DNA of 64,000 nucleotides from an uncultured Alphaproteobacteria bacterium (lineage in GTDB: Bacteria > Pseudomonadota > Alphaproteobacteria > Rhodobacterales > Rhodobacteraceae), in contig CACFNV010000001.1 of the NCBI GenBank assembly GCA_902567635.1, positions 1-64,000 on the forward strand. Direction: 5' to 3'. The number at the start of each line of letters is the position of its first letter. Position 1 is the stretch's first letter. Below the pieces are notes generated by a model. It searched no databases, was not told the origin of the DNA, and saw nothing but the letters and a program-made list of their open reading frames with translations. The translations under genes were made by a program, and so were the position numbers. Positions 45,304-55,827 of the stretch are shown here, piece by piece.

Positions 45304-46215
45304 ATGACCACCAAACTTGAAAAAATACTTAATGAATGGATTTCATACAACTCTAATGTGCGGAAATTATCACTTAACTCAATTAAGTCATATAGTATTG
45401 ATCTCAAAAGTTTTTGTACCTTTGCCTTCAATGATAATACCGATGTTTCTCCATCAGATTTTAGAAAAATAAAATTAGCAGACTTTAGAAATTGGATTGT
45501 GTCACTAAAATCACAATCGGTTGGCTCTGCAACAATATGTCGAAAAATCTCTAGCTTAAAAAATTTTCTTTCTTGGTTAGACAATACGTATAATGAGAAA
45601 AATCCTGATATAGAAAAATTGGATTCACCTCGAAAAGACAAAAACCTCCCAAGACCCAATTCGATAAAAGAGATAGAAAAGTTATTAAAATCAATCGAAA
45701 AAGCCAAAGAGCGAAAGTGGGTAATTCTAAGGAATAAAGCTATTTTTATTTTGCTTTACACTTGTGGCATGCGAATCTCTGAGGCATTAGATTTAAAGAG
45801 ATCTGTATTACCTCTGGGTGACAGCATCATTGTTAAAGGAAAGGGAAACAAGGAAAGAATGGTTCCTATATTAGAAATTACAGATCAGATAATAAAAGAG
45901 TATCTTCAAAGCATTCCTTTTTATAAAAAAGCAAATGATTTTTTATTTTTAGGGATAAGGGGAAAAAAGCTTTCTCCACGATCTTTTCAAAAAGTTATCG
46001 AAAAAGCACGAAAAGAAAATGGTTTTTTAGAAACAACTACTCCTCACTCACTTCGTCACTCATTCGCAACTCACATGCTTAACGAGAACACTGACTTAAG
46101 AAGCATTCAAAAACTATTGGGGCACTCTTCTCTTTCTAGCACTGAGATATATACCCAGGTAGAGGAAAAAAAGTTAATTCAGGTTTATAGGTCGACGCAT
46201 CCAAGAGAAAAATAA
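45304..46215 (+). CDS. xerC: Tyrosine recombinase XerC
   Basis: YTCGMRISEALDLK, VKGKGNKERMVPI, TPHSLRHSFATHML, IQKLLGHSSLSSTEIYTQV. Confidence 0.93.
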   Translation: MTTKLEKILNEWISYNSNVRKLSLNSIKSYSIDLKSFCTFAFNDNTDVSPSDFRKIKLADFRNWIVSLKSQSVGSATICRKISSLKNFLSWLDNTYNEKNPDIEKLDSPRKDKNLPRPNSIKEIEKLLKSIEKAKERKWVILRNKAIFILLYTCGMRISEALDLKRSVLPLGDSIIVKGKGNKERMVPILEITDQIIKEYLQSIPFYKKANDFLFLGIRGKKLSPRSFQKVIEKARKENGFLETTTPHSLRHSFATHMLNENTDLRSIQKLLGHSSLSSTEIYTQVEEKKLIQVYRSTHPREK

Positions 46216-46220
46216 TTTCA

Positions 46221-49121
46221 CTACTCTATTGAATTGATAACTGAAGAACATCTGATGCATAAAGCCTTTTCTGAATCAAACCCAGAATTCTTATATGTCC
46301 AACATCTTTCACATTTATGGCCAGTTGCTATTTTGCAAATAACACCAATGTCTGGTGTTTCATCTGAGGTAAAGCAATCACTTGGTAATTCTCCTTCTAT
46401 GTGCTTAACATCAAACCCGGAGGTTATGCATATTTCACCCATATCTGCTAACTTAATCATACTGTATAGACTTTTATCTTTTATAAAAATTGTTGGAAAA
46501 GCTTCTAAGCTAGAGCCAATTACCTTATCTCTTCTAAAAATTTCAATTGCCCCTGTAACAACCTTTCTTACTTTTCTAATTAGATCCCATTTTTCTTCAA
46601 TCTCTTTATTTTTCCAATGATTTTCAGACTTAGGAATATCTAAAAGGTGCACCGATTTATCTTCATCGGGAAACCTTTCAAGATATACCTCCTCCATTGT
46701 GAAAGGTAAAATGGGAGCAAACCATGTAATAAGCCGATAGAAAAGCAAATCAAGAAGAGTTAGCGTTGCTTTTCTTTTCAAGCTATTTTTGCCCTCACAA
46801 TATAAAACATCTTTTCTTATATCAAAATAAAAGGAAGATAGATCCTGAGTACAAAATTGAAAATAAATTTGAAAAACATGTTGAAAAGAATAAGACTCAT
46901 ATGCATCTCTTATTTTTTTATCTACTTCAAAAACCCTATTTAGAATATATTTTTCAAGGTCAGGAAGTTCATTATACTCAATAATACTTTCTCTATATTC
47001 ACTTAAATTTCCAAGTAAAAACCTCGCAGTATTTCTAAGTTTCCTATAACTATCCGCAACGCCCTTTAAAATTTCAGGCCCAATTCTCATATCCACTGTA
47101 TAATCGCATTGGGCAACCCAAAGCCTCAAAATATCCGCGCCATATTGCTTGATTACTTGTTGAGGGCTAACCGTGTTCCCAAGGGACTTAGACATTTTCA
47201 ATCCCTTTTCATCTAAAATAAACCCGTGAGTTAAAACACCCTCGTAGGGAGCTCTTCCCCGAGTTCCACAAGATTGAAGCAAAGAGGAGTGAAAGAACCC
47301 TCTATGTTGATCGGTTCCCTCAAGGTATAAATCAGCTGGCCACTCCCCATCTGGCCTATCTCTGAGAACATATGCATGGGTTGAGCCAGAGTCGAACCAC
47401 ACGTCCAAAATATCATTTACTTGCTCAAATTGATCTGGATCATATAAACCATCTAAAAATCTCTCTTTTGACCCCTCTTTGAACCATGCATCAGCTCCCT
47501 CTTTTCTAAAAATATCATTAATTCTTTTGTTTAATTTATCATCTTTTAAAATAAATTCAGGATGATCTGGTGCACAATCTTTTTTAACAAAACATGTTAG
47601 TGGAACTCCCCAGGCGCGTTGCCTCGACAAAACCCAATCTGGTCTCGAGGAAACCATATTAAATAACCTATTTCTACCAGACTTTGGAACCCATTTTACT
47701 AATTTGTCGATAGACGTTAACGCTCGTTCTCTAATAGATTTGCCATTATCATCAAGACCATCCTCCAACGGTCTATCGATATTCACAAACCACTGAGGCG
47801 TGTTTCTAAAAATTACTGGAGCTCTAGATCTCCAACTATGTGGGTATGAATGTTCCAGTATGCCTCTGGCGATAAGGCGATCAGCTTCAACTAGCTTATC
47901 GATAACATTTCTATTTGCCCCACCATCTTTACCCTTTTTATCAAAAATTGTTAGACCTTTGAAAAAAGGGACATGATCTGCAAAACTACTATCATCCAGT
48001 ACATTGTCAGTCATTTTTGACAGCCATCCACGCTTCAAAAAAACTTCAAAATCTTCAGCTCCGTGGCTAGGTGCAATATGTACAAATCCTGTTCCCGTTT
48101 CATCCGTCACGTGTTCAGCCTCTACCAACGGCACGTCATAATCCCAGAATCCATTTGCTCCAGATAATCCAAAAAACGGATGTCTAAGGATCAAATTGTT
48201 CAAAACAGTACTTTCCACAGATTTGACGCGATTATACTTAATTACTCGCGACTTTTTCAGGGTCTCATCTGATAGATTATCAGCGAGAATAATTCGGTCT
48301 CCTACCTTAACCCAACACTCATGCTCAACTTCATTAATCTCATAAAGCCCGTATCTAATACTTGAGTGATATGCTACCGCTTTATTTGAAGGAATTGTCC
48401 AAGGAGTAGTAGTCCATATTACTATATCGTCTCCCCTAAAATCTCCTTTATCGATCTTGAATTTAACCCAGATTGTAGAGCTTCTATGGTTTTTATATTC
48501 TATTTCTGCCTCTGCTAGAGCCGTTTTTTCTACTGGAGACCACATAACTGGTTTCGAGCCTCTATATACTACGCCTTTATTAACTAAGTTTAGAAACTCT
48601 TCAGAAATCACAGCCTCACTTTCGAAATCCATCGTTGAATAAGGATTTTTCCAATCTCCAATTACTCCAAGCCTTTTAAATTCCTCTTTCTGTAATTTTA
48701 TCCAATCCTGAGCAAACTCTCGACAATCCTTTCTCAGCTGATTTATCGGAATATCTTCTTTGTTTTTTCCTTTTTGACGATATTTTTCTTCAATTTTCCA
48801 TTCTATAGGCAAGCCATGACAATCCCACCCTGGAACATATACACAATTCATTCCCATTACCTGCTTACTTCTGGTCACAAAATCCTTTAAAATTTTGTTC
48901 AAGGCATGACCAATATGTAAATATCCATTTGCATAGGGCGGGCCATCGTGCAAAATAAACGTTTTTCTTCCCTCTTTCTTGAACCTTAATTTATTATAAA
49001 CCTCTATTTTTTCCCATTTTGAAAGCCACTCTTTTTCCCTTTCGGGTAAATTAGCTCTCATGGGAAAATCAGTCTTAGGTAAAAATAAACTTTGTTTGTA
49101 ATCTTTTTCAGTTATTGACAT
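46221..49121 (-). CDS. ileS: Isoleucine--tRNA ligase
   Basis: HIGH-like GYLHIGHALNKILKD and KMSKS motifs; likely start 49121 (MSITEKDYKQSLFLPKTDFPMRANLP); C-terminal CERCW zinc motif. Confidence 0.97.
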   Translation of the reverse strand: MSITEKDYKQSLFLPKTDFPMRANLPEREKEWLSKWEKIEVYNKLRFKKEGRKTFILHDGPPYANGYLHIGHALNKILKDFVTRSKQVMGMNCVYVPGWDCHGLPIEWKIEEKYRQKGKNKEDIPINQLRKDCREFAQDWIKLQKEEFKRLGVIGDWKNPYSTMDFESEAVISEEFLNLVNKGVVYRGSKPVMWSPVEKTALAEAEIEYKNHRSSTIWVKFKIDKGDFRGDDIVIWTTTPWTIPSNKAVAYHSSIRYGLYEINEVEHECWVKVGDRIILADNLSDETLKKSRVIKYNRVKSVESTVLNNLILRHPFFGLSGANGFWDYDVPLVEAEHVTDETGTGFVHIAPSHGAEDFEVFLKRGWLSKMTDNVLDDSSFADHVPFFKGLTIFDKKGKDGGANRNVIDKLVEADRLIARGILEHSYPHSWRSRAPVIFRNTPQWFVNIDRPLEDGLDDNGKSIRERALTSIDKLVKWVPKSGRNRLFNMVSSRPDWVLSRQRAWGVPLTCFVKKDCAPDHPEFILKDDKLNKRINDIFRKEGADAWFKEGSKERFLDGLYDPDQFEQVNDILDVWFDSGSTHAYVLRDRPDGEWPADLYLEGTDQHRGFFHSSLLQSCGTRGRAPYEGVLTHGFILDEKGLKMSKSLGNTVSPQQVIKQYGADILRLWVAQCDYTVDMRIGPEILKGVADSYRKLRNTARFLLGNLSEYRESIIEYNELPDLEKYILNRVFEVDKKIRDAYESYSFQHVFQIYFQFCTQDLSSFYFDIRKDVLYCEGKNSLKRKATLTLLDLLFYRLITWFAPILPFTMEEVYLERFPDEDKSVHLLDIPKSENHWKNKEIEEKWDLIRKVRKVVTGAIEIFRRDKVIGSSLEAFPTIFIKDKSLYSMIKLADMGEICITSGFDVKHIEGELPSDCFTSDETPDIGVICKIATGHKCERCWTYKNSGFDSEKALCIRCSSVINSIE

Positions 49122-49237
49122 ATTTATCACTGTATTTGATAACTGTTTTTTAAATGAAAAAAAGTACATATACAAACAAATATTTTTTTAGTCATAAATC
49201 CATTCACCAATTAAAGAGATAAACAAGAAAAAAATAA

Positions 49238-49990
49238 ATGTACCGCTTTTCGTTAAAACTAGAATACGATGGAACGTGTTTTCATGGATGGCAAATTCAG
49301 GATAATATCGAAACTGTTCAAGGTGTGCTTTTAGAGGCTATAAGGAATTTAGAACCATCCTGCCAAGAGGTAGTTGGGGCAGGAAGAACCGATGCAGGTG
49401 TTCACGCGACAAATCAAATAGCGCATATCGACTTAGAAAAATTATGGGAAGAGTACACAGTTCAAAAAGCATTAAACTTTTACTTAGCCAAGAAACCGAT
49501 CTCTGTGCTAGAGGTAAAACTTGTCGACAAGAATTTTCATGCAAGATTTTCTGCAATTAAGCGTCATTATATATACAAAATTTATTATCGAGGAGCTTCC
49601 CTTACATTTGAAAGAAATCTATATTGGAACATCCATTACCCCCTAAATGAAGAACAAATGAAAGTTGCAGCAATGTATCTTGTTGGAAAGCATGATTTTA
49701 CAACTTTCAGATCTTCTAGTTGCCAAGCTAAAAGCCCTATGAAAACTATTGATGCTATTTTGATAAAAAAAAATAAATCCGATCATGGATTTATCTACGA
49801 ATTTCAATTTTCTGCAAGAAGCTTTTTACATAATCAAATTAGAAGTATTGTTGGTAGTTTAGAAAAAGTTGGTAAAGGATCTTGGTCACCAGAAAGAATT
49901 GCTCAAGCATTAAAAGCTAAAGATAGGTCTCATTGTGGGACAGTAGCACCTCCTCAAGGCCTTTATTTAAGTGGAATAGAATACGATTAA
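49238..49990 (+). CDS. truA: tRNA pseudouridine(38-40) synthase
   Basis: LEYDGTCFHGWQIQD...GAGRTDAGVHATNQIAH. Confidence 0.96.
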   Translation: MYRFSLKLEYDGTCFHGWQIQDNIETVQGVLLEAIRNLEPSCQEVVGAGRTDAGVHATNQIAHIDLEKLWEEYTVQKALNFYLAKKPISVLEVKLVDKNFHARFSAIKRHYIYKIYYRGASLTFERNLYWNIHYPLNEEQMKVAAMYLVGKHDFTTFRSSSCQAKSPMKTIDAILIKKNKSDHGFIYEFQFSARSFLHNQIRSIVGSLEKVGKGSWSPERIAQALKAKDRSHCGTVAPPQGLYLSGIEYD

Positions 49991-49994
49991 AATA

Positions 49995-51092
49995 TTACTT
50001 ATTGAATAAAAAATTCAAAATATCCCCATCTTTAACAATATATTCTTTGCCCTCACTTCTTAGCTTGCCTGACTCCTTTGCTTTGGCCCAGCCACCACAT
50101 TCCACATAATCTCCATAACTGACTGTTTCTGCTCTAATAAAACCTTTCTTAAAATCAGTGTGTATTTTTCCTGCTGCCTCAGGAGCACATGTATTACGGT
50201 TAATGGTCCAAGCTTTGGTTTCTTTTGGGCCAACAGTAAAATATGTACAGAGATCAAGCAACTTGTAACCCTGATTTATAAATTTATCTAGACCTGCTGT
50301 CATCATACCCATTTCATTTAAAAAGCTTTGAAGCTCATCAGGATCAGTCAACTCGCTCAATTCTTGCTCAATCGAAACCGAAATATTAATTGTTTTTGAG
50401 TCCAGAGAGTTAGCTTTTTCCTCAACAGACTTAGAAAATTGGTTGCCACTTACAACGCTATCTTCATCTACGTTACAAATAAAAAGCATGGGTTTTGAAG
50501 TTAGAAGTTGTGAATATTTCTTCATGACCAATTCCTCTTCATTAAAGCTTCCGTTTCTTACATGTGTACCCTCTTCTAATAGAGCCTTTGCTTTTTCTAA
50601 GAATTCTATACTTGTTAATTGAACATCTGTTTCTTTACTCTTTTTTTTATGATTATCTATTCTCTTATTAACACTCTCCAAGTCAGCTAGTAAAAGCTCT
50701 GTATTAATTATATCAATATCTGATACTGGATTTAGCACTTGATTGACATGAGTAACGTTTTCATTCTCAAAACACCTAATAACATGAGCCACTGCGTCAC
50801 ATTCTCTTATATTTGCCAAAAATTTATTTCCGAGCCCCTCCCCTTTAGAAGCTCCTTCGACTAAACCAGCTATGTCAACAAACGTCATTTTGGCTGGAAT
50901 AACCTCTTTCGAATTAGCCATTGAGCTTAATTTTTGCAATCTATTGTCAGGAACAGGAACCTCCCCTACATTTGGGTCAATAGTACAAAATGGAAAATTT
51001 TCAGCTTGAGCGTTATTAGACTTCGTTAGTGCATTGAAGAGCGTTGATTTGCCAACGTTTGGAAGTCCTATTATACCTGTTTTGAAACCCAT
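49995..51092 (-). CDS. ychF: Redox-regulated ATPase YchF (Obg-related)
   Basis: GIIGLPNVGKSTLFNALTKS...FPFCTIDPNVG...FVDIAGLVEGASKGEGLGNKFL. Confidence 0.97.
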   Translation of the reverse strand: MGFKTGIIGLPNVGKSTLFNALTKSNNAQAENFPFCTIDPNVGEVPVPDNRLQKLSSMANSKEVIPAKMTFVDIAGLVEGASKGEGLGNKFLANIRECDAVAHVIRCFENENVTHVNQVLNPVSDIDIINTELLLADLESVNKRIDNHKKKSKETDVQLTSIEFLEKAKALLEEGTHVRNGSFNEEELVMKKYSQLLTSKPMLFICNVDEDSVVSGNQFSKSVEEKANSLDSKTINISVSIEQELSELTDPDELQSFLNEMGMMTAGLDKFINQGYKLLDLCTYFTVGPKETKAWTINRNTCAPEAAGKIHTDFKKGFIRAETVSYGDYVECGGWAKAKESGKLRSEGKEYIVKDGDILNFLFNK

Positions 51093-51201
51093 TAATTTAA
51101 AAACCTAACTATGTTGCCACTAACCAAAAACTTCTTAACTAATTCTCAATTGTGATTTAAAAGATATGAGAGTATTCGTAATTAATTAGAGATATAATTT
51201 T

Positions 51202-51993
51202 ATGTCAAGAATAAATGCTAAGTTTGAAGAATTACAGTCCATTAAACGTAAAGCCTTTATCCCTTTTATTATGGCTAGTTTTCCTGACTTCGATTACTCA
51301 AAAAAACTTTTAAATAGTTTGCCTGAGCTTGGAGCTGACCTTATTGAAATAGGTATTCCTTTTACTGACCCAATGGCTGATGGAAAAACCATACAAGAAG
51401 CTGGTCAAACCGCATTGAACGGTGGCTTCCTTATGGAACATCTTTACGATCTAATCAAAAGTTTCAGAACCAAAGATGATAAAACTCCAATCATTTTAAT
51501 GGGGTATTTTAACCCTATTCACAAAATAGGTGCTAAAGAGTTTCTGAAAAAAATAAAAAGCCTAGGTGTGGATGGTTTAATTATTGTTGACCTTCCTCCC
51601 GAAGAGGATGAGGAACTGTGCGTACACTGTTTGGCAAGTGAAATTAACTTTATTCGTTTACTGACTCCCACAAGCGATGATAATCGGCTTAAAAGTTTAT
51701 TAAAAAATACTAGTGGTTTTCTTTATTATGTATCTGTAGCTGGAGTAACAGGTACAAAAGTCCCAGTAAAAAAATCTGTGGAGAGAGACATTATTCGTAT
51801 AAAAGAAAAAACCGATACACCAATTTGTGTAGGGTTTGGTATAAAAAATGCGGATGATGCTAAAGAAATTGCCCACTTGGCGAATGGTGTGGTTGTTGGC
51901 TCTGCTATTATAGAAAAAATAAATTCTAAAGAAAGTGATAAAAAGGTTTTTGATTTTGTTAAAAGCCTATCAAATGCAGTACATTTAGTTTAA
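51202..51993 (+). CDS. trpA: Tryptophan synthase subunit alpha
   Basis: PFIMASFPDFDYSKKLL...GADLIEIGIPFTDPMADGKTIQEAGQTAL...SVAGVTGTK. Confidence 0.96.
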   Translation: MSRINAKFEELQSIKRKAFIPFIMASFPDFDYSKKLLNSLPELGADLIEIGIPFTDPMADGKTIQEAGQTALNGGFLMEHLYDLIKSFRTKDDKTPIILMGYFNPIHKIGAKEFLKKIKSLGVDGLIIVDLPPEEDEELCVHCLASEINFIRLLTPTSDDNRLKSLLKNTSGFLYYVSVAGVTGTKVPVKKSVERDIIRIKEKTDTPICVGFGIKNADDAKEIAHLANGVVVGSAIIEKINSKESDKKVFDFVKSLSNAVHLV

Positions 51994-52065
51994 AAAAAAT
52001 TTTGACCTTAAATAAGATATAATATATTAACGTTCAAGGTTTTATAACAATAAAGGTATTAAGAA

Positions 52066-52728
52066 ATGGCTGATAGCTTAGCATTAAATGCAATCGTTAG
52101 AGCGGATATTGGAAAAGGCGCTGCTAGAGCCGCTAGAAGAAATAACCTTGTACCTGGCGTTATATACGGAGGCTCAGAAAACCCCGTTAGTATAAATGTT
52201 AAATTCAACGAGTTAATTAAACTACTAAGAGCAGGTAAATTTATGTCAACTCTGATCAACTTGACAGTTGGAGATAAAACCATTCAGGTAATATGTAGGG
52301 ATATTCAGAAGCACATAGTTAAAGACCTACCTACCCATATTGACTTTATGAGGCTTTCTAAAACTGCAAGAATTAAACTCTTTATCCCAGTTGTTTTTCA
52401 AAATCAGGATGTTTGTGTAGGATTAAAAAAAGGCGGCGTTCTTACGGTTGTAAGGCCCGAAGTTGAACTGTTGGTTAATGCAATGGAAATACCTTCCTCT
52501 TTAGAGGTAGATATTAAAGATTTTGAAGTAGGTGATACTATTACTATATCTAGTGTAGAGCTTCCTTCAGGAACCGAGACCACAATAAAGGGTCGAGATT
52601 TTGTTTTAGCAAACATCCAAGCCCCAAGTAGCTTAAAGTCTAGCGAAACAGAAGAAGAAGCAGCTGAAGAAAACGAAGAGGGAACTCCTGAGGAAGAAAC
52701 AAAGGACTCTGAGGAACCATCAGAATAA
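52066..52728 (+). CDS. rplY: 50S ribosomal protein L25/general stress protein Ctc
   Basis: IGKGAARAARRNNLVPGVIYGG...HIDFMRLS; acidic C-terminal tail. Confidence 0.93.
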   Translation: MADSLALNAIVRADIGKGAARAARRNNLVPGVIYGGSENPVSINVKFNELIKLLRAGKFMSTLINLTVGDKTIQVICRDIQKHIVKDLPTHIDFMRLSKTARIKLFIPVVFQNQDVCVGLKKGGVLTVVRPEVELLVNAMEIPSSLEVDIKDFEVGDTITISSVELPSGTETTIKGRDFVLANIQAPSSLKSSETEEEAAEENEEGTPEEETKDSEEPSE

Positions 52729-52746
52729 ACTTAAGAAGCCATTAAT

Positions 52747-53283
52747 TTGATTTTAGTTGTAGGACTCGGAAACCCAGGTTTGGAGCATTCCAAAACACGC
52801 CACAATATAGGCTTCACAGCTTTGGACATGATCTCTGAAAGATACAGCTTTGAAAACTGGAAAAATAAATTAAACGGACATTATGCTACGGGAATCGTTG
52901 GGAAACAGAAAACTATTTTGTTAAAACCTCAAACATTTATGAATATGTCTGGTTCCTGTGTAAAAAGCTTTGCTGATTATTTTAAAATAGAGAATAATAA
53001 TCTTTTCGTTATTTATGACGACATTGATTTGAAACTGGGAGTTATGAAAAAAAAAATTGGTGGCGGTCATGCAGGTCACAATGGTGTTAAGTCAATATTC
53101 GAAAATCTACAAACGTCAAATTTTTATAAGATCAGAATTGGTATAAGTCGTCCTGAACAAAAAGAAAAAGTAGCGAACTTCGTATTATCTAAATTTTCAC
53201 TCGATGAGCTCATTATGGTCAAAGATGTCTTAGAGAAGGTAACAAATGACTTTGAAAAAATTATTGGTTGTAGCTCGGTATAA
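52747..53283 (+). CDS. pth: Peptidyl-tRNA hydrolase
   Basis: VGLGNPGLEHSKTRHNIGF...KPQTFMNMSG...GGGHAGHNGVKSI; begins with TTG. Confidence 0.95.
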   Translation: MILVVGLGNPGLEHSKTRHNIGFTALDMISERYSFENWKNKLNGHYATGIVGKQKTILLKPQTFMNMSGSCVKSFADYFKIENNNLFVIYDDIDLKLGVMKKKIGGGHAGHNGVKSIFENLQTSNFYKIRIGISRPEQKEKVANFVLSKFSLDELIMVKDVLEKVTNDFEKIIGCSSV

Positions 53284-53285
53284 TT

Positions 53286-54518
53286 TTACAAGGATACATT
53301 AAGGTGTTCGGCTACCGTAAATATATCTTTGTCCCCCCTGCCACACATGTTCAAAAGAATAATCTGATCTTTTTCCATTTTAGGAGCTATCTTTATTACA
53401 TGGGCCAAAGCGTGGCTTGGTTCCAACGCTGGTATTATACCCTCTAACTGACAACATAGCTGAAAAGCCTCTAACGCTTCTTTATCTGTCACAGAAACAT
53501 ATTTTACCCTATTTGTATCATTTAACCATGAATGTTCTGGCCCTATACCAGGATAATCGAGCCCTGCTGAAATAGAATGTCCTTCTATGATTTGACCATC
53601 TTCGTCTTGCAGTAAGTATGTCTTGTTTCCATGCAAAACTCCCGGTGACCCACCAGAAAGAGACGCTGCGTGTCTCATTCGACTATCAATACCTTCACCT
53701 CCAGCCTCTACCCCAATAATATCTATATCGATATCATCCAAAAACTCATAAAAGAGGCCCATTGCATTTGATCCTCCACCTATACAAGCTATTATTGTGT
53801 TGGGAAGTCGTTTCTCATACTCAACAATCTGTTGTCTAGCTTCTCTCCCTATAACTGATTGGAAATCCCGTACCATTGCAGGATAAGGGTGCGGACCTGC
53901 AACGGTACCTATGCAATAAAAAGTATCATCTACATTAGAAACCCAATCTCTAAGGGCCTCATTCATAGCATCTTTTAAAGTACCTCTCCCAGCCGTAACG
54001 GGTACTACTTCAGCTCCTAACAACTTCATCCTAAAGACATTTGGGGCCTGCCTCCTTACATCCGTTTCTCCCATAAAAACAATACACTTCAATCCAAACC
54101 TGGCACACACCGTTGCGGTAGCAACTCCATGTTGCCCTGCTCCCGTTTCCGCGATAATTCGTTTTTTATTCATTCTTTTTGCAAGAAGAATTTGACCTAA
54201 AACATTGTTTATCTTGTGTGCCCCTGTATGATTTAGCTCATCTCTTTTAAGATAAATCTTCGCACCTTTAAGATATGATGTTAGCCTTTCGGCAAAGTAC
54301 ATTGCGCTTGGACGCCCTACATAATTTTTAGAAAGATCATTATATTCTTTCCAAAAACCTTTGTCTCTTTTTGCCAAATTATATTCTTTCTCTAATGAAA
54401 GAATTAATGGCATTAACGTTTCTGAAACAAACCTTCCACCGTACTCTCCAAATCTACCTTTATGATCTGGACCCATTTTGTATGAGTTAGGAAAATCAGT
54501 TTTATTTATGGTGTTCAT
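53286..54518 (-). CDS. trpB: Tryptophan synthase subunit beta
   Basis: [15 protein letters not shown]...[16 protein letters not shown]...[13 protein letters not shown]. Confidence 0.97.
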   Translation of the reverse strand: MNTINKTDFPNSYKMGPDHKGRFGEYGGRFVSETLMPLILSLEKEYNLAKRDKGFWKEYNDLSKNYVGRPSAMYFAERLTSYLKGAKIYLKRDELNHTGAHKINNVLGQILLAKRMNKKRIIAETGAGQHGVATATVCARFGLKCIVFMGETDVRRQAPNVFRMKLLGAEVVPVTAGRGTLKDAMNEALRDWVSNVDDTFYCIGTVAGPHPYPAMVRDFQSVIGREARQQIVEYEKRLPNTIIACIGGGSNAMGLFYEFLDDIDIDIIGVEAGGEGIDSRMRHAASLSGGSPGVLHGNKTYLLQDEDGQIIEGHSISAGLDYPGIGPEHSWLNDTNRVKYVSVTDKEALEAFQLCCQLEGIIPALEPSHALAHVIKIAPKMEKDQIILLNMCGRGDKDIFTVAEHLNVSL

Positions 54519-55152
54519 TAACTCTCCTTACAAAGCTTGATATTTTTTCTATAGATTTATTTCCAGGTTCTACTTCTACTCCTGATGAAACGTCTACCAT
54601 ATTTGCTCCAGTAATGGAAATAGCGCTTGAAACATTGTCTGAATTTAATCCTCCGGCAAGAAACCAAGGTTTTTTTGCGTTAAAACCTTGCAATATTTTC
54701 CAATCAAAAGCAATTCCATTTCCACCAGGAAGAGATTTCTCACTCTCTGGCTTTGCGTCCAGCAACATGTAATCAACTATGTTTTCATAACTTCTAATTT
54801 TCTTAATATCATCTTTTCTACTTATCCCAATGGCTTTTATTATTGGGATTTTGCTGTTTTTGGATATCTCTAATACTCTTTCAGGTGACTCTTGCCCATG
54901 TAATTGCAAAAAATCAATATTAAGTTCATTAGCAATTTTTTCTACTATGTCATTCTCAGGGTTAACTAATAAGGCAACAGTTCCGATAGTAGACGGTACT
55001 CCTTTCAGAAGTTTTTTCAACCTATTAACGGTGACATATCTGCTTGATCCTTTAACAAGAACAAAACCAAGGAAATCAATCCCTAAACTAGTTGCTGCCA
55101 AAATATCTTTTTCCTGAGTTAGTCCACAGATTTTTATGCTTATTTCTTTCAT
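54502..55152 (-). CDS. trpF: Phosphoribosylanthranilate isomerase
   Basis: [14 protein letters not shown]...[22 protein letters not shown]...[10 protein letters not shown]...DVSSGVE. Confidence 0.95.
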   Translation of the reverse strand: MKEISIKICGLTQEKDILAATSLGIDFLGFVLVKGSSRYVTVNRLKKLLKGVPSTIGTVALLVNPENDIVEKIANELNIDFLQLHGQESPERVLEISKNSKIPIIKAIGISRKDDIKKIRSYENIVDYMLLDAKPESEKSLPGGNGIAFDWKILQGFNAKKPWFLAGGLNSDNVSSAISITGANMVDVSSGVEVEPGNKSIEKISSFVRRVNEHHK

Positions 55153-55488
55153 TCAGTTCAGCATATCCATAATTTTTTCCTCTTCAGAAAAAAATCTTTC
55201 TTTGTTAGTGTCTAAATCTAGTTTTGTCTTCCTTAGTTCACTCTCTTTTAAACGCAATAAATTGCGCAGTTTAATATATCTTACATGTTCCAGAATTATT
55301 CCTATAAAAATACCAAAAAACAAGGTTAAAAAGACAATCACATAAATTGGTAAATAAATAAACTTTAGACCTCCTTCAATGATTAAGTTGAGGTAAATAT
55401 TTATTTTTACCGGCTCATCGTTAGCTAACGCGAATGCCAAAAAACTAAAAATTACCAACAAACCCAAAGCGTATCTCCAGAGGTTCAT
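55153..55488 (-). CDS. LapA family / DUF1049 membrane protein
   Basis: 111 aa, two TM segments, C-terminal coiled coil; between trpF and ihfB. Confidence 0.75.
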   Translation of the reverse strand: MNLWRYALGLLVIFSFLAFALANDEPVKINIYLNLIIEGGLKFIYLPIYVIVFLTLFFGIFIGIILEHVRYIKLRNLLRLKESELRKTKLDLDTNKERFFSEEEKIMDMLN

Positions 55489-55491
55489 TAA

Positions 55492-55773
55492 TCAAACCTC
55501 GTTCATTTTTTGCCTAAGCGCTTTACCTGATTTAAAATAGGGCACAATCTTTTCTTTTACATCTACTTTTGATCCTGTCTTAGGATTCCTACCTTGTCTG
55601 GCATTTCTTTGCTTGACTGCAAAAGCTCCAAAACCCCTTAACTCTACTCGTTTTCCATTCTCAAGCGCCAAAGTAATTTCACTAAGTATTGAATTGATAA
55701 TTTTTTCAATATCTCTATAATATAAATGAGGATTTTCTTCTGCTATTTTTTTCATTAGGTCTGATTTTATCAT
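55492..55773 (-). CDS. ihfB: Integration host factor subunit beta
   Basis: [30 protein letters not shown]...[23 protein letters not shown]. Confidence 0.93.
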   Translation of the reverse strand: MIKSDLMKKIAEENPHLYYRDIEKIINSILSEITLALENGKRVELRGFGAFAVKQRNARQGRNPKTGSKVDVKEKIVPYFKSGKALRQKMNEV

Positions 55774-55827
55774 ATTCTAAACCCTTTCCGTCTTCCTGAC
55801 CTTTAGACTATGCCAAAAATATAACAC

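Noticed and set aside
45264-45707. 147-aa minus-strand ORF
   Set aside because: Overlaps the xerC N-terminal region antisense; XerC motifs clearly identify the real gene.
45304-46215. Tyrosine recombinase as evidence for a mobile element
   Set aside because: XerC-type housekeeping recombinase in DUF484-fsa-priA context; no att repeats or cargo.
51193-51198. Perfect TATAAT before trpA as a -10 box
   Set aside because: Only 3 nt before the ATG, so the implied transcription start would fall inside the coding region; probably chance in AT-rich DNA.
52640-52728. Glu-rich low-complexity end of rplY
   Set aside because: Acidic C-terminal extension is common in L25/Ctc-type proteins.
53046-53055. 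A10 tract in pth as a second slippage/frameshift site
   Set aside because: The tract is in frame as written (ATG AAA AAA AAA ATT) and Pth motifs continue on both sides.
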